Assembly: GCF_021532655.1 (NCBI RefSeq)
Contig: NZ_JAKGAS010000001.1
Coordinates: forward strand, 434,001 to 498,000
Length of the DNA stretch: 64,000 nucleotides
Reading direction: 5' to 3'
DNA from: Paraglaciecola algarum
GTDB taxonomy: Bacteria; Pseudomonadota; Gammaproteobacteria; Enterobacterales; Alteromonadaceae
Position numbers and translations under genes: made by a program. Within the stretch, counting starts at the first letter, position 1. Every line of letters starts with the position of its first letter. Positions 47,041 through 56,557 of the stretch are shown here, one piece after another. Below the pieces are notes generated by a model. That model saw nothing but the letters and a program-made list of their open reading frames with translations, was not told where the DNA came from and ran no database searches.

Positions 47041-48546
47041 ATGAGATTGGAAGTCAGTTGTAAAGATAGATTGGGTATTACCCAAGATGTGTTAGACATC
47101 TTGCTCGAGTATGAAATTGATTTAAGGGGTATTGAAATCGATGAAGCAGGAAAAATATTTTTAAACTTTCCAAATATAGAGTTCGAAGAGTTCCAACATT
47201 TAATGCCTAAACTGCGTTTACTGAATGGCATTGAAGACGTTAAAACCACGCCATTTATGCCTACTGAAAGAGAGCAGTATCAGTTGCAGGCTTTATTAAA
47301 AACGCTACCTGAACCGGTTTTCTCAGTGGATGCAAAAGGTAAAATAATTTTGGTCAATGACCAAGTGCTATCTAACTTATCCGTAGTTAAAGAAGATTTA
47401 ATTGGCTCAGACATAACTGAAGTACTAAAAGGTTTTAATATTCTCAAATGGTTAGAAACAAAACCTTCTGAATCCAATGCGCAACGTGTTCGATTTTTAG
47501 AGCAAGATTATTTATTAGATATGTTACCAGTTAAGGTACCCAACTCAGACGGAACAGATGTTTTTGCAGGTGCGGTATTTTTACTCAAATCAGAATTTCG
47601 ATTAGGTCAACAGTTGTCTGTGTTTCAGCAAACTATTGCTGACAGTTTTGTGTCTATACAAACTAATAGTAAAGCTATGAAACAGCTAGTCAAGGACGCT
47701 AAACGTATGGCTGAATTGGATAATCCAATATTAATATTTGGCGAAACGGGCAGTGGTAAAAGAGCAATAGCCAATGCTTGCCAGAAAGCCAGTAGACGAC
47801 AGGGCAAAGTGTATTTATCACTGAACTGTATTGGATTAAGTGAGGAACAAGCACAAACGGCATTATTCGGCTCGTCCAATGTGTCTGACAATACGGGACT
47901 TTTACAAGGGGCGAGAAATGGCACCATATTGCTTGAAGAAGTAGGGGAGTTGCCAATAAGGACGCAAGCTAAACTCTTGAGGATTATTACAAGTGAGCAG
48001 AGCTTTAACATACGAATACTGGCCACCACACAAAAAGACTTAGGATTATTGATGGAACAAGGTTTGTTTAGACAGGACCTTTTTTATTATCTATCTGAAT
48101 TAAGTTTAGTACTCCCACCATTAAGAGAACGAAAGGCAGATATTCCACCGTTAATGGATAAGTTTATCCAGCAATATTGTTTTCAATTGGGTCGTAAACC
48201 ACCACAGATGACGAAAAGTTGTATTGAATACCTACAGACTTATCCCTGGCCAGGAAACGTAAAGCAGTGTAAGCATGCTTTATATAAAGCATTAACTTTA
48301 TTGGAAGGCGATGAGTTAACCAAAGTTGATTTCAAATTACCCACATCAGTACAAACCAATAGTGTTATTGCTGATGAGTTTGAGGGAAGTTTAGATGAAG
48401 AAGTTAAACGTTTTGAAAAAGATATCTTGATGCGTTTATACCCGATTTACCCAAGTTCTAGACAATTAGCTAAAAAGTTAGGCCTTAGTCATACTGCTAT
48501 TGCCAATAAACTCAGGGATTATGGAATTAATAAAAAATCACCGTAA
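47041..48546 (+). CDS. tyrR: transcriptional regulator TyrR
   Basis: A 501-residue regulator of aromatic amino acid genes. ACT domain (MRLEVSCKDRLGITQDVLDIL), PAS domain (about 80-190), AAA+ domain with Walker A GETGSGKRA and Walker B TILLEEVGE, and C-terminal Fis-type HTH (SRQLAKKLGLSHTAIANKLRDYG). The GAFTGA sigma-54 loop is absent (FGSSNVSDNTGLLQGA at that place), as expected for TyrR, which works with sigma-70. AAGG lies seven bases before the ATG. Same neighbourhood (psp-ycjXF-tyrR) as in E. coli. Confidence 0.96.
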   Translation: MRLEVSCKDRLGITQDVLDILLEYEIDLRGIEIDEAGKIFLNFPNIEFEEFQHLMPKLRLLNGIEDVKTTPFMPTEREQYQLQALLKTLPEPVFSVDAKGKIILVNDQVLSNLSVVKEDLIGSDITEVLKGFNILKWLETKPSESNAQRVRFLEQDYLLDMLPVKVPNSDGTDVFAGAVFLLKSEFRLGQQLSVFQQTIADSFVSIQTNSKAMKQLVKDAKRMAELDNPILIFGETGSGKRAIANACQKASRRQGKVYLSLNCIGLSEEQAQTALFGSSNVSDNTGLLQGARNGTILLEEVGELPIRTQAKLLRIITSEQSFNIRILATTQKDLGLLMEQGLFRQDLFYYLSELSLVLPPLRERKADIPPLMDKFIQQYCFQLGRKPPQMTKSCIEYLQTYPWPGNVKQCKHALYKALTLLEGDELTKVDFKLPTSVQTNSVIADEFEGSLDEEVKRFEKDILMRLYPIYPSSRQLAKKLGLSHTAIANKLRDYGINKKSP

Positions 48547-48587
48547 GCTAACTCAATAGATAATTTGATTATGCCAAGTATTATCAG

Positions 48588-49055
48588 CTAAATGTTTTTA
48601 ATCGGTAATTCAGTGGTGTTTTTCACCTGTTTTAATGCAAAAGTTGAGCTTAAGTGATCAACTAAGGGTAAGTTGGTTAATTTTGTTTTTAGAATAAATT
48701 CATATTCTTCTATGCTTTCTACGATGACTTTGAGTAAATAATCTTTGTCGCCACTTGTTGTATGGCACTCAACAATTTCATCTATGTTTTGTACGGCCTT
48801 TTCAAAGTCGTTCAATGATTCACCATCATGGTTTTTTAATGAAACATAAATAAAAACGGATACACCTAAGTTCAGTTTTTTATTATCGAGTAGGGTGACT
48901 TTTTGTAAAATTACTTTTTCTGCTTCTAGGCGTTTTACTCTGCGCCAGCATGGGGTATGGGAAAGTCCTATTTTTTGACTGAGTTCAGCCATAGAGACAG
49001 TGGCATCTTTTTGCATTACTCGTAATATTTCACGATCAAATTTGTCGAGCTTCAT
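48588..49055 (-). CDS. Lrp/AsnC family transcriptional regulator
   Basis: A 155-residue feast/famine regulator. N-terminal HTH (VSMAELSQKIGLSHTPCWRRVKRLE) and C-terminal RAM ligand-binding domain (VECHTTSGDKDYLLKVIV). HTPCWRRV is typical of Lrp-type members that respond to amino acids. It converges with tyrR, leaving 41 bases between stops. Targets unknown. Confidence 0.93.
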   Translation of the reverse strand: MKLDKFDREILRVMQKDATVSMAELSQKIGLSHTPCWRRVKRLEAEKVILQKVTLLDNKKLNLGVSVFIYVSLKNHDGESLNDFEKAVQNIDEIVECHTTSGDKDYLLKVIVESIEEYEFILKTKLTNLPLVDHLSSTFALKQVKNTTELPIKNI

Positions 49056-49441
49056 AAGCTGTTACTAAAAACTAAAATTTATTAATAGGCTAAGCATGCT
49101 GATTTTTGTTACTTATTACAATAATTTTAGTGGTTTTATCCTAAAGAAAAGATTTTTTGTCACTTTTTTGTCACTATAGTGTTGCTAGGCGTTATATTTC
49201 TTACTTGTTAGTGAACAAGATAAACAGTTTATGTTGTGCTGGCTTTTCATTATTGATAATTATTTATCGTTTAAATTTTAAACATTGTTTAATTGATATG
49301 AATAGAATGAAAATACTTCATTTGGTTCAAAAACAAAAATGACCTAATTAATTTTTAAATTCAGTTGCATAAATTCGCTGGTTTATTCATAATGCCGGCG
49401 CTTCAAAAAGACTCGTAATGAGGATTTATGGAGATTTTCTA
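49056..49441. other. intergenic region upstream of ffs
   Basis: Strongly AT-rich. It contains the ffs promoter (49365-49394) and presumably the lrp-type promoter. A frame of about 60 codons at 49157-49342 has no ribosome-binding site or family resemblance and is not called. Confidence 0.4.
49365..49394 (+). promoter_or_regulatory. 4.5S RNA (ffs) promoter
   Basis: TTGCAT (49365-49370), 18-base spacer, CATAAT (49389-49394), then discriminator GCCGGCGC. Start predicted near 49401, leaving a leader of about 40 bases to be trimmed. Confidence 0.7.
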
Positions 49442-49554
49442 TGGTGGCCTTTCGGTCCCCTCGCAATGATACTTTGTGAACCCGGTCAGGCCTGGAAGGG
49501 AGCAGCCGCAGCAAAAGACTCATGTGCCGAGGTGCGGCTGGAGGGACACCACCA
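49442..49554 (+). ncRNA. ffs: 4.5S signal recognition particle RNA
   Basis: The conserved domain IV is present: CCGGTCAGGCCTGGAAGGGA followed by GCAGCCGCAG, the Ffh-binding asymmetric and symmetric loops with the GGAA tetraloop. GGTGGCC at the 5' end pairs with GGACACCACC at the 3' end, closing one long hairpin of about 113 nt, the small-SRP type of gammaproteobacteria. It guides membrane-protein ribosomes to the translocon with Ffh and FtsY. Confidence 0.95.
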
Positions 49555-49562
49555 ATACTATT

Positions 49563-49847
49563 TTAATCCGTTTTCGATTTTTCTTCTTTTGAATTATTTT
49601 CTAGAAAACTTATTCCTTGGTTTACCGCATTTATAGCGTTCATTTGCATTTGTTGACGCTCACTGGCGGGTAAGTAAAATGACATATCCACTTCAAACCT
49701 TATGTATCTAGGTGGTATTTGGTTTAGAGCCAAACAACATAAGTCAGCTAAATAATCTTCGCTTTTAGTTTTGTTTAAACCTAAGCTTTCGATACGCTCC
49801 AAGACTAAATGTTCATAATAGTTATGAATATCGTCATCTAACTTCAT
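49563..49847 (-). CDS. ComFB domain protein
   Basis: A 94-residue protein with the ComFB pattern: DDIHNYYEHLVLERIE at the start and DYLADLCCLALNQIPPRYIRFEVDMSFYL in the middle. ComFB-type proteins in cyanobacteria have been reported to bind cyclic di-GMP, and the Bacillus homologue lies in a competence operon; a signalling role here is inference. GGAG precedes the ATG. It is convergent with ffs, eight bases apart. Confidence 0.82.
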   Translation of the reverse strand: MKLDDDIHNYYEHLVLERIESLGLNKTKSEDYLADLCCLALNQIPPRYIRFEVDMSFYLPASERQQMQMNAINAVNQGISFLENNSKEEKSKTD

Positions 49848-50148
49848 GATGTTTCTCCTAAAAATATTTAGTGTGTAAAGTGACTTGTTTAAATTAATTA
49901 TTAAACCACATTAAAGGTTATTTCTTTATTTAAAACAAACAAATTATTTAATTGAAATTCAAAGCTACTTACCTTCTATTTGTTATATCTCATAATTTTT
50001 TCGTTTAAATATTTAACCAAAGTATCTCAACTGGTTGACCTAATGGTCTTGTTACGTATATTATCTGGTCGGAGGTTCACTACCTCATACATTAAAAATC
50101 GTTCAAACGATTAATAAATACACATTATTGTGGTCCAGGGAGACATAC

Positions 50149-53121
50149 ATGTTTACATTTAAAAAGAGCGTTGCGGCGATTGCTATTGCTGCTTCTCTAG
50201 GTCTTGCTATGCCAGCTATTGCTGGTAACAACGACGGTGCATTATCTGGTCAGGTATTAGTTGGTAATACTACGCCTGTAGCAAATGCTACTATTACTAT
50301 TGTTGATAAAAACACTGGCTTTACTCGTACAATCACATCTGATGCTAGCGGTAGTTACCGTTTCAGCAAGTTACCAGTTGGACAATATCAAGTTACTGTT
50401 ACTGGTGATGGATATGAAACAAGCTCGGTGAGTAATATTTCTATTCGCATCGGTTCTAATAATGCTGACATTCCAATGGTTACTTCTGGCATGGAGCGTA
50501 TTGAAGTAACTGGGTCTAATTTAGTGGTTATGGATGTCACGTCTTCTGAGTCTTCATTAAATATTGGTGAAGTCGAATTAGATCGGATTCCTGTTCCTAG
50601 AAGTGTGACCTCAGTTGCACTATTAGCACCAGGCACAACTCAAGGTGACTCTAGATTTGGTCCTGAAGGCTCTAACGGTAACTTTGCATCATTTGGTGGC
50701 GCTTCAATTGCTGAAAATGCTATGTATATTAACGGTTTAAACGTAACTAACTTCCGTAATGGTGTTGGTTTTTCAAGTGTACCATTTGAGTTTTATAAAG
50801 AGTTTCAAGTTAAAACAGGTGGTTATTCTGCAGAATTTGGCCGTTCAACTGGTGGTGTAATTAATGCTGTTACCAAAAGTGGTTCAAACGAATTTAAATT
50901 TGGTGGTAACTTGTATTATTCGCCAGACTCATTAAGAAAAGATTCGCCTGACTCTCTTGAAGCGACTGGCGACCCGTTTGTTATCAATAATCAAGACAAG
51001 AGAGATAACATAGATGGGAATATCTATGCATCGGGTGCTATTTTAGAAGACACTTTGTTTTTCTACGCTATTTACAACCCTAAATCATACAAAGGTGAAG
51101 ATGTTGTAAGTCGTGGTGATGGTTTCAGAGACCGTACACAAGAAGATTCGTTTTGGGGCGCTAAAATCGATTGGCACATTAATGATGATCACCTGCTTGA
51201 ATATTTAACGTTTTCTGATTCTAATGATGTAGTTGATAAAAACTATTCGTATAATAATGCTACGAATACAAAAGGTAATTTAATCTCAACGGCAACTACC
51301 AGTTCTGGTGGTGATAACTTCTCGTTAAAATATACTGGCTATATTACTGATGATCTAACTGTTTCTGCCCTTTACGGTGAAAACAAATACGATATTATAA
51401 GTTTGGCAGATAACCAAGCCGATTGTAATATGGTATTAGATTTGCGCGACGAAAATAGCTTAGGATATGACATCGGTTGTGGGTCTTTGAACGACTATTT
51501 AGTTGAAGTTGGCGAAGATACTCGTGAAGCTATGCGTGTTGATATTGAATACGTTTGGGGTGACCATGTCATTAGAGCTGGTTTTGATTCAGAAACTAAT
51601 ACATCGTTCGGTCAAGAAAAGTATTCTGGTACGGGTGACGGTGCATATTGGCTTCTTTATGATGGCGCTCCTGGTACATCTTTGGCTCCTGGTGTAACCG
51701 TTCCTGAGGGGGTAACTGAATGGACTCGAGATCGTGTTAGAACAGTTGGCGGTGAATTTGAAACAGAAGCGTCAGCGATATATATTGAAGATGTTTGGAC
51801 AGTTAACGACAAATTAACCTTACAACTAGGTTTACGTAATGAAACATTTGACAACAGAAACTCTGAAGGCAAAACGTTCGTTAAAATTGATAATATGATT
51901 GCACCGCGCATTGGTTTTAGTTATGACATTAATGGTGATGGAGAATCTAAGATCTTTGCTAATATAGGTCGTTACTTCTTACCTGTTGCAAACAACACAA
52001 ACGTACGTTTATCTGGAAATGAAAGTGATGTTCGTAATTACTATGTGTTAGAGGGGATGGAGCAACTGGACTATAAAGGGAGCAGTTATTACTACCCAAT
52101 TCTTGGTCAAAACTTCGGTCAAACAATTAATGCAGCCGGTGTTGTTCCCGATACTACTGTAATAGTAGATCAAGATTTAGATCCTATGTATCAAGATGAG
52201 TTCATGGTTGGTTATCAGGCAGTATTTAACGATAACTGGACTTGGGGTGTTAGAGCTATTCGTAGAGAGTTGGCTGGTGCGATTGATGATATGTTGATTG
52301 ACCATTACACACAAGAAAAGTACGGATGTGACCATATCGACCATAACTATGTGTTAGGTAACCCTGGTGCAGACATGACAGTTAATATTGATACTGATTG
52401 TGATGGTGTTGGAAATGGTGTTATTACTATTCCTGGTGCTGATTTGGGATACCCAGAAGCACAACGTTTCTATAACTCTGTTGTTTTAACTTTAGACAGA
52501 AGTTGGGATGACGTTTGGATGATGTCTGCTTCTTATACTTGGTCACATTCTTACGGTAATACTGAAGGTCTTGTTAAGTCTGACAATGGACAAGACGACG
52601 CTGGTATCACAACGGACTTCGACTTTGTCGAATTGACTGACGGCGCATATGGCAACTTAGCCAACGATAGACGCCATATGGTCAAAGTATTTGGTGCTTA
52701 TTCAGTTACAGAAAACTTATCACTAAGTGCTAGTTTAAGAATTGAATCAGGTCGTCCTCGAAATGCATTTGGTATAGGTTATCCTGGCCAAGGTCAATTA
52801 GACTATGGACAATCATATTATGTATGTAGTGCAAACTGTGACCAAGGGACAGACGCTGAATTTACCTTTATGCCACGTGGTTCGTTTGGCTCAACAGATT
52901 GGTCTAATACATTAGATCTTGGTGCAGCGTACAATATGGAAGTTGCAGGAATGGATGTTCAATTGAGAGCAGATATTTTTAACGTTCTTGAAGGTGCTAG
53001 TGTTCGCTATTACGAAGAAGACGTTGAAACTAGCTTAGGCGATCAAGATCCGACATTTGGACTTGCTAGTAGCTGGCAGACTCCTAGGTATGTTCAATTA
53101 AGTTTATCTTTTGACTACTAA
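50149..53121 (+). CDS. TonB-dependent receptor with N-terminal carboxypeptidase-regulatory-like domain (Oar type)
   Basis: A 990-residue outer-membrane protein. Signal peptide ends near AMPAIAGNN. A CarboxypepD_reg-like domain (about 30-110: LSGQVLVGNTTPVANATITIVD, SGSYRFSKLPVGQYQVTVTG) precedes the plug (about 115-250, GGYSAEFGRSTGGVINAVTKSG). A 22-strand-type barrel follows and ends in an aromatic residue (LSLSFDY). The start at 50149 has AGGGAG upstream; TTG 50128 is an unsupported extension. This class takes up large or proteinaceous substrates or glycans; ligand unknown. The TonB2 operon lies downstream behind a terminator. Confidence 0.93.
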   Translation: MFTFKKSVAAIAIAASLGLAMPAIAGNNDGALSGQVLVGNTTPVANATITIVDKNTGFTRTITSDASGSYRFSKLPVGQYQVTVTGDGYETSSVSNISIRIGSNNADIPMVTSGMERIEVTGSNLVVMDVTSSESSLNIGEVELDRIPVPRSVTSVALLAPGTTQGDSRFGPEGSNGNFASFGGASIAENAMYINGLNVTNFRNGVGFSSVPFEFYKEFQVKTGGYSAEFGRSTGGVINAVTKSGSNEFKFGGNLYYSPDSLRKDSPDSLEATGDPFVINNQDKRDNIDGNIYASGAILEDTLFFYAIYNPKSYKGEDVVSRGDGFRDRTQEDSFWGAKIDWHINDDHLLEYLTFSDSNDVVDKNYSYNNATNTKGNLISTATTSSGGDNFSLKYTGYITDDLTVSALYGENKYDIISLADNQADCNMVLDLRDENSLGYDIGCGSLNDYLVEVGEDTREAMRVDIEYVWGDHVIRAGFDSETNTSFGQEKYSGTGDGAYWLLYDGAPGTSLAPGVTVPEGVTEWTRDRVRTVGGEFETEASAIYIEDVWTVNDKLTLQLGLRNETFDNRNSEGKTFVKIDNMIAPRIGFSYDINGDGESKIFANIGRYFLPVANNTNVRLSGNESDVRNYYVLEGMEQLDYKGSSYYYPILGQNFGQTINAAGVVPDTTVIVDQDLDPMYQDEFMVGYQAVFNDNWTWGVRAIRRELAGAIDDMLIDHYTQEKYGCDHIDHNYVLGNPGADMTVNIDTDCDGVGNGVITIPGADLGYPEAQRFYNSVVLTLDRSWDDVWMMSASYTWSHSYGNTEGLVKSDNGQDDAGITTDFDFVELTDGAYGNLANDRRHMVKVFGAYSVTENLSLSASLRIESGRPRNAFGIGYPGQGQLDYGQSYYVCSANCDQGTDAEFTFMPRGSFGSTDWSNTLDLGAAYNMEVAGMDVQLRADIFNVLEGASVRYYEEDVETSLGDQDPTFGLASSWQTPRYVQLSLSFDY

Positions 53122-53142
53122 GTTGTAATAATTAAGTAAATT

Positions 53143-53168
53143 AAAAGCCTCCTTTTGGAGGCTTTTTT
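53143..53168 (+). terminator. terminator after the TonB-dependent receptor
   Basis: AAAAGCCTCC and GGAGGCTTTT with a 4-base loop and T run, 21 bases after the receptor stop. It separates the receptor from the TonB2 operon. Confidence 0.92.
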
Positions 53169-53487
53169 GTTATTTTCAGAATAAATCTCCTGTTATTTGT
53201 GCCACAATTAATTGTTTGAAGATAAAGACTTGTTTGCTGTTTGTTCATAAACAAATCAAATTTGAATAAACTTTATATCTTTCTTAAAAAGCAACAAATA
53301 AATTAACTAATTCTTAACTTTGAAGACTAGTTCTACCTTGACAATTTACGTTAATCCATGTGAATATTCTTCAGTCTTAGTGTTAAATTTTATTACTAAG
53401 CTCCTTAAACAAAACAGAGTTTAAAGTCCCTTGCATACTTATTAATCAGTAGTGCGAGGATTCATAATAAAAAATTGGTTGGGAATT
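53169..53487 (+). other. intergenic region with a candidate TonB2-operon promoter
   Basis: Strongly AT-rich. TTGACA (53338-53343) is a perfect -35, but the -10 at 17-18 bases (TGAATA/GAATAT) is weak, so this promoter may need an activator. No Fur box is evident by eye. Confidence 0.4.
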
Positions 53488-54261
53488 ATGTCCAAAATGA
53501 GCAAGAGAAACCTTATTGCTTCTGCCGTCCTTAGTGCCGTAGCGCTTGGTAGCAGCACCGTTGTCTCTGCAGATCCGTTAAATGAGCTTCATAAAGAAGA
53601 AGCTAAAATTCACACGGCTGCAGCGAAATCCCAAGAAAAGATAAACAAACTTTATGAGCAGTCTCAAGAGTTGTTTGTTGAGTACCGTGGTGTTGTCGAC
53701 GAAACAGAAACATTGAAAGTGTATAACGATTACGTAGCAACCTTAGTTGCAGATCAACAACGTGGTATTGATTCACTTCAACGTCAAATAGATGGAATTG
53801 AAGGCGTTAAGCGCGGTATTGTTCCTTTGATGTTCAGAATGATTGATAGTTTAGAGAAGTTTATCGATCTTGATATTCCTATCAACCTTGAAGAACGTAA
53901 AGAGCGTGTAGAACGTCTTAGAGATGTGATGGGTAACTCAAATGTTACTACTTCTGAACAATTCCGTCAGGTTATTGAAGCCTATCAAGTAGAAAACCAA
54001 TATGGTCGTTCTATTAGATCGTATCAAGGTAAGTTAGATTATCAAGGTACTGAAGTAACTGTTGATTTCTTCAACTTAGGTCGTACTGCGTTATTAGCCT
54101 TATCTCTAGACCAAAAGAATGCTTGGGCTTGGGATAATGAGGCGAGAACTTGGGCTCCACTAGGTGATGAGTACTTAAGTTCAGTTATTATTGCTGTACG
54201 TATGGCAAGTGGAACACTTACGCCAAATCTTCTTAAATTACCAATTACAGCTGCGGAGTAA
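53488..54261 (+). CDS. DUF3450 periplasmic protein
   Basis: A 257-residue secreted protein. Signal peptide cleaved near VVSADP, then a coiled-coil region (about residues 28-110) and a globular C-terminal part. DUF3450 proteins precede TtpC-type TonB operons in marine gammaproteobacteria and are thought to assist that complex in the periplasm; no activity is known. ATG 53488 (or ATG 53497) is preferred over GTG 53452, though none has a strong ribosome-binding site. Five bases precede the next gene. Confidence 0.85.
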   Translation: MSKMSKRNLIASAVLSAVALGSSTVVSADPLNELHKEEAKIHTAAAKSQEKINKLYEQSQELFVEYRGVVDETETLKVYNDYVATLVADQQRGIDSLQRQIDGIEGVKRGIVPLMFRMIDSLEKFIDLDIPINLEERKERVERLRDVMGNSNVTTSEQFRQVIEAYQVENQYGRSIRSYQGKLDYQGTEVTVDFFNLGRTALLALSLDQKNAWAWDNEARTWAPLGDEYLSSVIIAVRMASGTLTPNLLKLPITAAE

Positions 54262-54266
54262 TATTG

Positions 54267-55619
54267 ATGAAAACTGTATTTAAATCTATATTCGCAGCTG
54301 CATCTATTGCTTTAGTTGCATCGTCTGCTCAAGCTGCAAATTCATTAGAAGATCTACTTAATGAAGTGAAGAAAAACCGTGTTTCAGAAGCACGTATTAA
54401 CCAACAACGTGAAGCAGAGTTTCAATCAGCTCGTGCTGACAAACAAGCTTTGTTACGTAAAGCGCAAGCTGCTCTGAAAGCTGAAAAAGCGCGTGGTGAC
54501 AGGCTACAGAAGCAATTCGCAGATAATGAAGTAACCCTAGCTGAGAAAGAAGTTGAATTAACTCAAGCAACCGGTACGTTAGGTGAAATGTTTGGTGTTG
54601 TTCGTCAAGCATCTGCTGAAGCTTATGGTCAAATCTCTACTTCAATTGTAAGTGCTCAGTATCCAGGACGAGGCGCTTTCTTAAAGCGTATGTCTGAAGA
54701 AGCGAAAGGCCTTCCAAACATCAAAGAACTTGAAGACTTGTGGTTTGCTTTACAAACTGAAATGACTGAATCAGGTCAAGTTGCTCGCTTCACTACTGAG
54801 GTGGTTAATTTAGACGGCGGTTCACAACAGCAAGAAGTAGTACGTGTTGGTACGTTCAACTTAGTTGGTGAGCAAGGTTATTTGGTATATGACGATCAAA
54901 ATGAAATGGTTCAGCCTTTAGGCCGCCAACCAGATAGTCACTTGTTGTCTTCAGCTCAAGCGATGCATGGAGCTACGTCTGGGTTAGTTGCATTTTATGC
55001 TGACCCGTCAAGTGGTGCTATTCTTGGATTGTTGAAAGAAAAAGCAACTATGTCTGAGCGTTATCATGCCGGTGGTATTGTTGGTTATGTGATAACTGTA
55101 ATGTTGGGCATAGGTTTATTAATTGGTTTGTATAAAATCATTACTTTGACCATTGTAAGTGGCAAAATCAGTTCACAAGTTAAAAATATCGATAATCCTT
55201 CAAGTGCTAACCCACTAGGACGTATTCTTAACGTTTATAAAGAAAACAAATCAGCTGATGTTGAAACTTTAGAACTGAAACTTGATGAAGCAATTTTGCG
55301 TGAGTTACCGAGAATCGATAGTGGTATTAACATTATCAAGATATTCGCAGCAATCGCTCCGTTACTAGGTCTACTAGGTACGGTATTAGGTATGATTTTG
55401 ACTTTCCAACAAATTACTTTGTTCGGTACAGGTGACCCTAAATTAATGGCGGGTAGTATCTCAATGGCCTTGGTAACAACGGCTCAAGGTATTATTGCTG
55501 CGCTACCATTATTATTGACGCATAGTATTGTGTCTGGTCGTAGTAAGTCTATTGTGCACATTCTTGATGAGCAAACTGCAGGCATTGTAGCTACTCACGC
55601 AGAGTCGGAGAAAGCTTAA
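54267..55619 (+). CDS. ttpC: TonB2 system accessory protein TtpC (MotA/TolQ/ExbB domain with periplasmic extension)
   Basis: A 450-residue protein: signal peptide (ends near AQAANS), a periplasmic coiled-coil domain (about 25-260), and a C-terminal MotA/TolQ/ExbB domain with three helices (PLLGLLGTVLGMILTFQ, MAGSISMALVTTAQGIIAALPLLL). In Vibrio, TtpC is essential for TonB2-dependent uptake and bridges the periplasm. ATG 54267 has GGAG eight bases upstream. It is followed directly by exbB2. Confidence 0.9.
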   Translation: MKTVFKSIFAAASIALVASSAQAANSLEDLLNEVKKNRVSEARINQQREAEFQSARADKQALLRKAQAALKAEKARGDRLQKQFADNEVTLAEKEVELTQATGTLGEMFGVVRQASAEAYGQISTSIVSAQYPGRGAFLKRMSEEAKGLPNIKELEDLWFALQTEMTESGQVARFTTEVVNLDGGSQQQEVVRVGTFNLVGEQGYLVYDDQNEMVQPLGRQPDSHLLSSAQAMHGATSGLVAFYADPSSGAILGLLKEKATMSERYHAGGIVGYVITVMLGIGLLIGLYKIITLTIVSGKISSQVKNIDNPSSANPLGRILNVYKENKSADVETLELKLDEAILRELPRIDSGINIIKIFAAIAPLLGLLGTVLGMILTFQQITLFGTGDPKLMAGSISMALVTTAQGIIAALPLLLTHSIVSGRSKSIVHILDEQTAGIVATHAESEKA

Positions 55620-55620
55620 G

Positions 55621-56145
55621 ATGTTATACCTGATAGAACTATGGGAGTCTGTCAGGGACTTTATCGCTGCCGGTGGCGACGTATTATACGTTGTCGCCTT
55701 AGCGCTCTTCCTTATGTGGGTTTGCATGATTGAGCGTTATTGGTATTTAGCTTCGGTTTTCCCAAAGTTGAGAGATGAAATTATCTCAAATTGGGATGCT
55801 CGTAGTGATACTACTTCATGGTATGCGCATAGAATCCGTGACACATGGATTTCGCAAGCTTCAGATGGCCTTAGTGCAAGAATGTTATTAATTAAAACTC
55901 TTGTTGCTATGTGTCCTCTAATTGGTCTTTTAGGCACAGTTACCGGTATGATCGGTGTGTTCGAGACTATGGCGACTCAGGGTACAAGTAACCCTCGTCT
56001 AATGGCCGCAGGCATTTCTATGGCAACTATCCCCACTATGGCTGGAATGGTTGCTGCTTTATCTGGTGTTTTCTTTAGTTCTCGTTTGGAATCTAAAGTT
56101 AAGATGGCTAGAGAAAAGCTCATAGATAGTCTGCCCCATCATTAA
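55621..56145 (+). CDS. exbB: ExbB-like proton channel protein of the TonB2 system
   Basis: A 174-residue MotA/TolQ/ExbB protein with three transmembrane helices: VLYVVALALFLMWVCMIERYWYL, then PLIGLLGTVTGMIGVFETMA and MAAGISMATIPTMAGMVAALSGVFF. It forms the proton channel with ExbD to energise TonB. Starts one base after ttpC. Confidence 0.93.
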   Translation: MLYLIELWESVRDFIAAGGDVLYVVALALFLMWVCMIERYWYLASVFPKLRDEIISNWDARSDTTSWYAHRIRDTWISQASDGLSARMLLIKTLVAMCPLIGLLGTVTGMIGVFETMATQGTSNPRLMAAGISMATIPTMAGMVAALSGVFFSSRLESKVKMAREKLIDSLPHH

Positions 56146-56157
56146 AGAGAGGATCTT

Positions 56158-56556
56158 ATGGGTCGAAAAGTTAGAGTAGAGGAAGATGCAGAAATTGATA
56201 TGACACCTATGCTAGACATAGTGTTTATCATGCTTATCTTCTTCATCGTAACGACTGTTTTTGTAAAGGAAGCGGGCGTTAATGTAAATAAACCTAATGG
56301 TACGTTGGCTGTTATGCCCAAAAATGCCAATATTTTCATCGCTGTTACAGAAGATGGAGATGTTTGGATGGATAAAAGGGTAATAGATGTTGATAGTGTT
56401 CGAGCTAACCTTGAGCGCTTGATGGCAGAGCAACCGTCTGATGTTATAATTATTCAAGCTGACAAAGAAGCCGAACACGGTATCGTTGTTGAAGTGATGG
56501 ATCAAATTAAAGCAGCGGGTATAGATCGTATCTCAATTGCAACGGCAGGTAGTTAA
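56158..56556 (+). CDS. exbD: ExbD-like protein of the TonB2 system
   Basis: A 132-residue ExbD/TolR protein: short cytoplasmic start, then EIDMTPMLDIVFIMLIFFIVTTVF whose membrane aspartate is the conserved proton-carrying residue, and a periplasmic domain (DKEAEHGIVVEVMDQIKAAGIDRISIAT). GAGAGGA precedes the ATG. Confidence 0.95.
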   Translation: MGRKVRVEEDAEIDMTPMLDIVFIMLIFFIVTTVFVKEAGVNVNKPNGTLAVMPKNANIFIAVTEDGDVWMDKRVIDVDSVRANLERLMAEQPSDVIIIQADKEAEHGIVVEVMDQIKAAGIDRISIATAGS

Positions 56557-56557
56557 T

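Noticed and set aside
49418..49636. A 72-codon frame over the 4.5S RNA
   Set aside because: The sequence is the SRP RNA gene; the frame is incidental.
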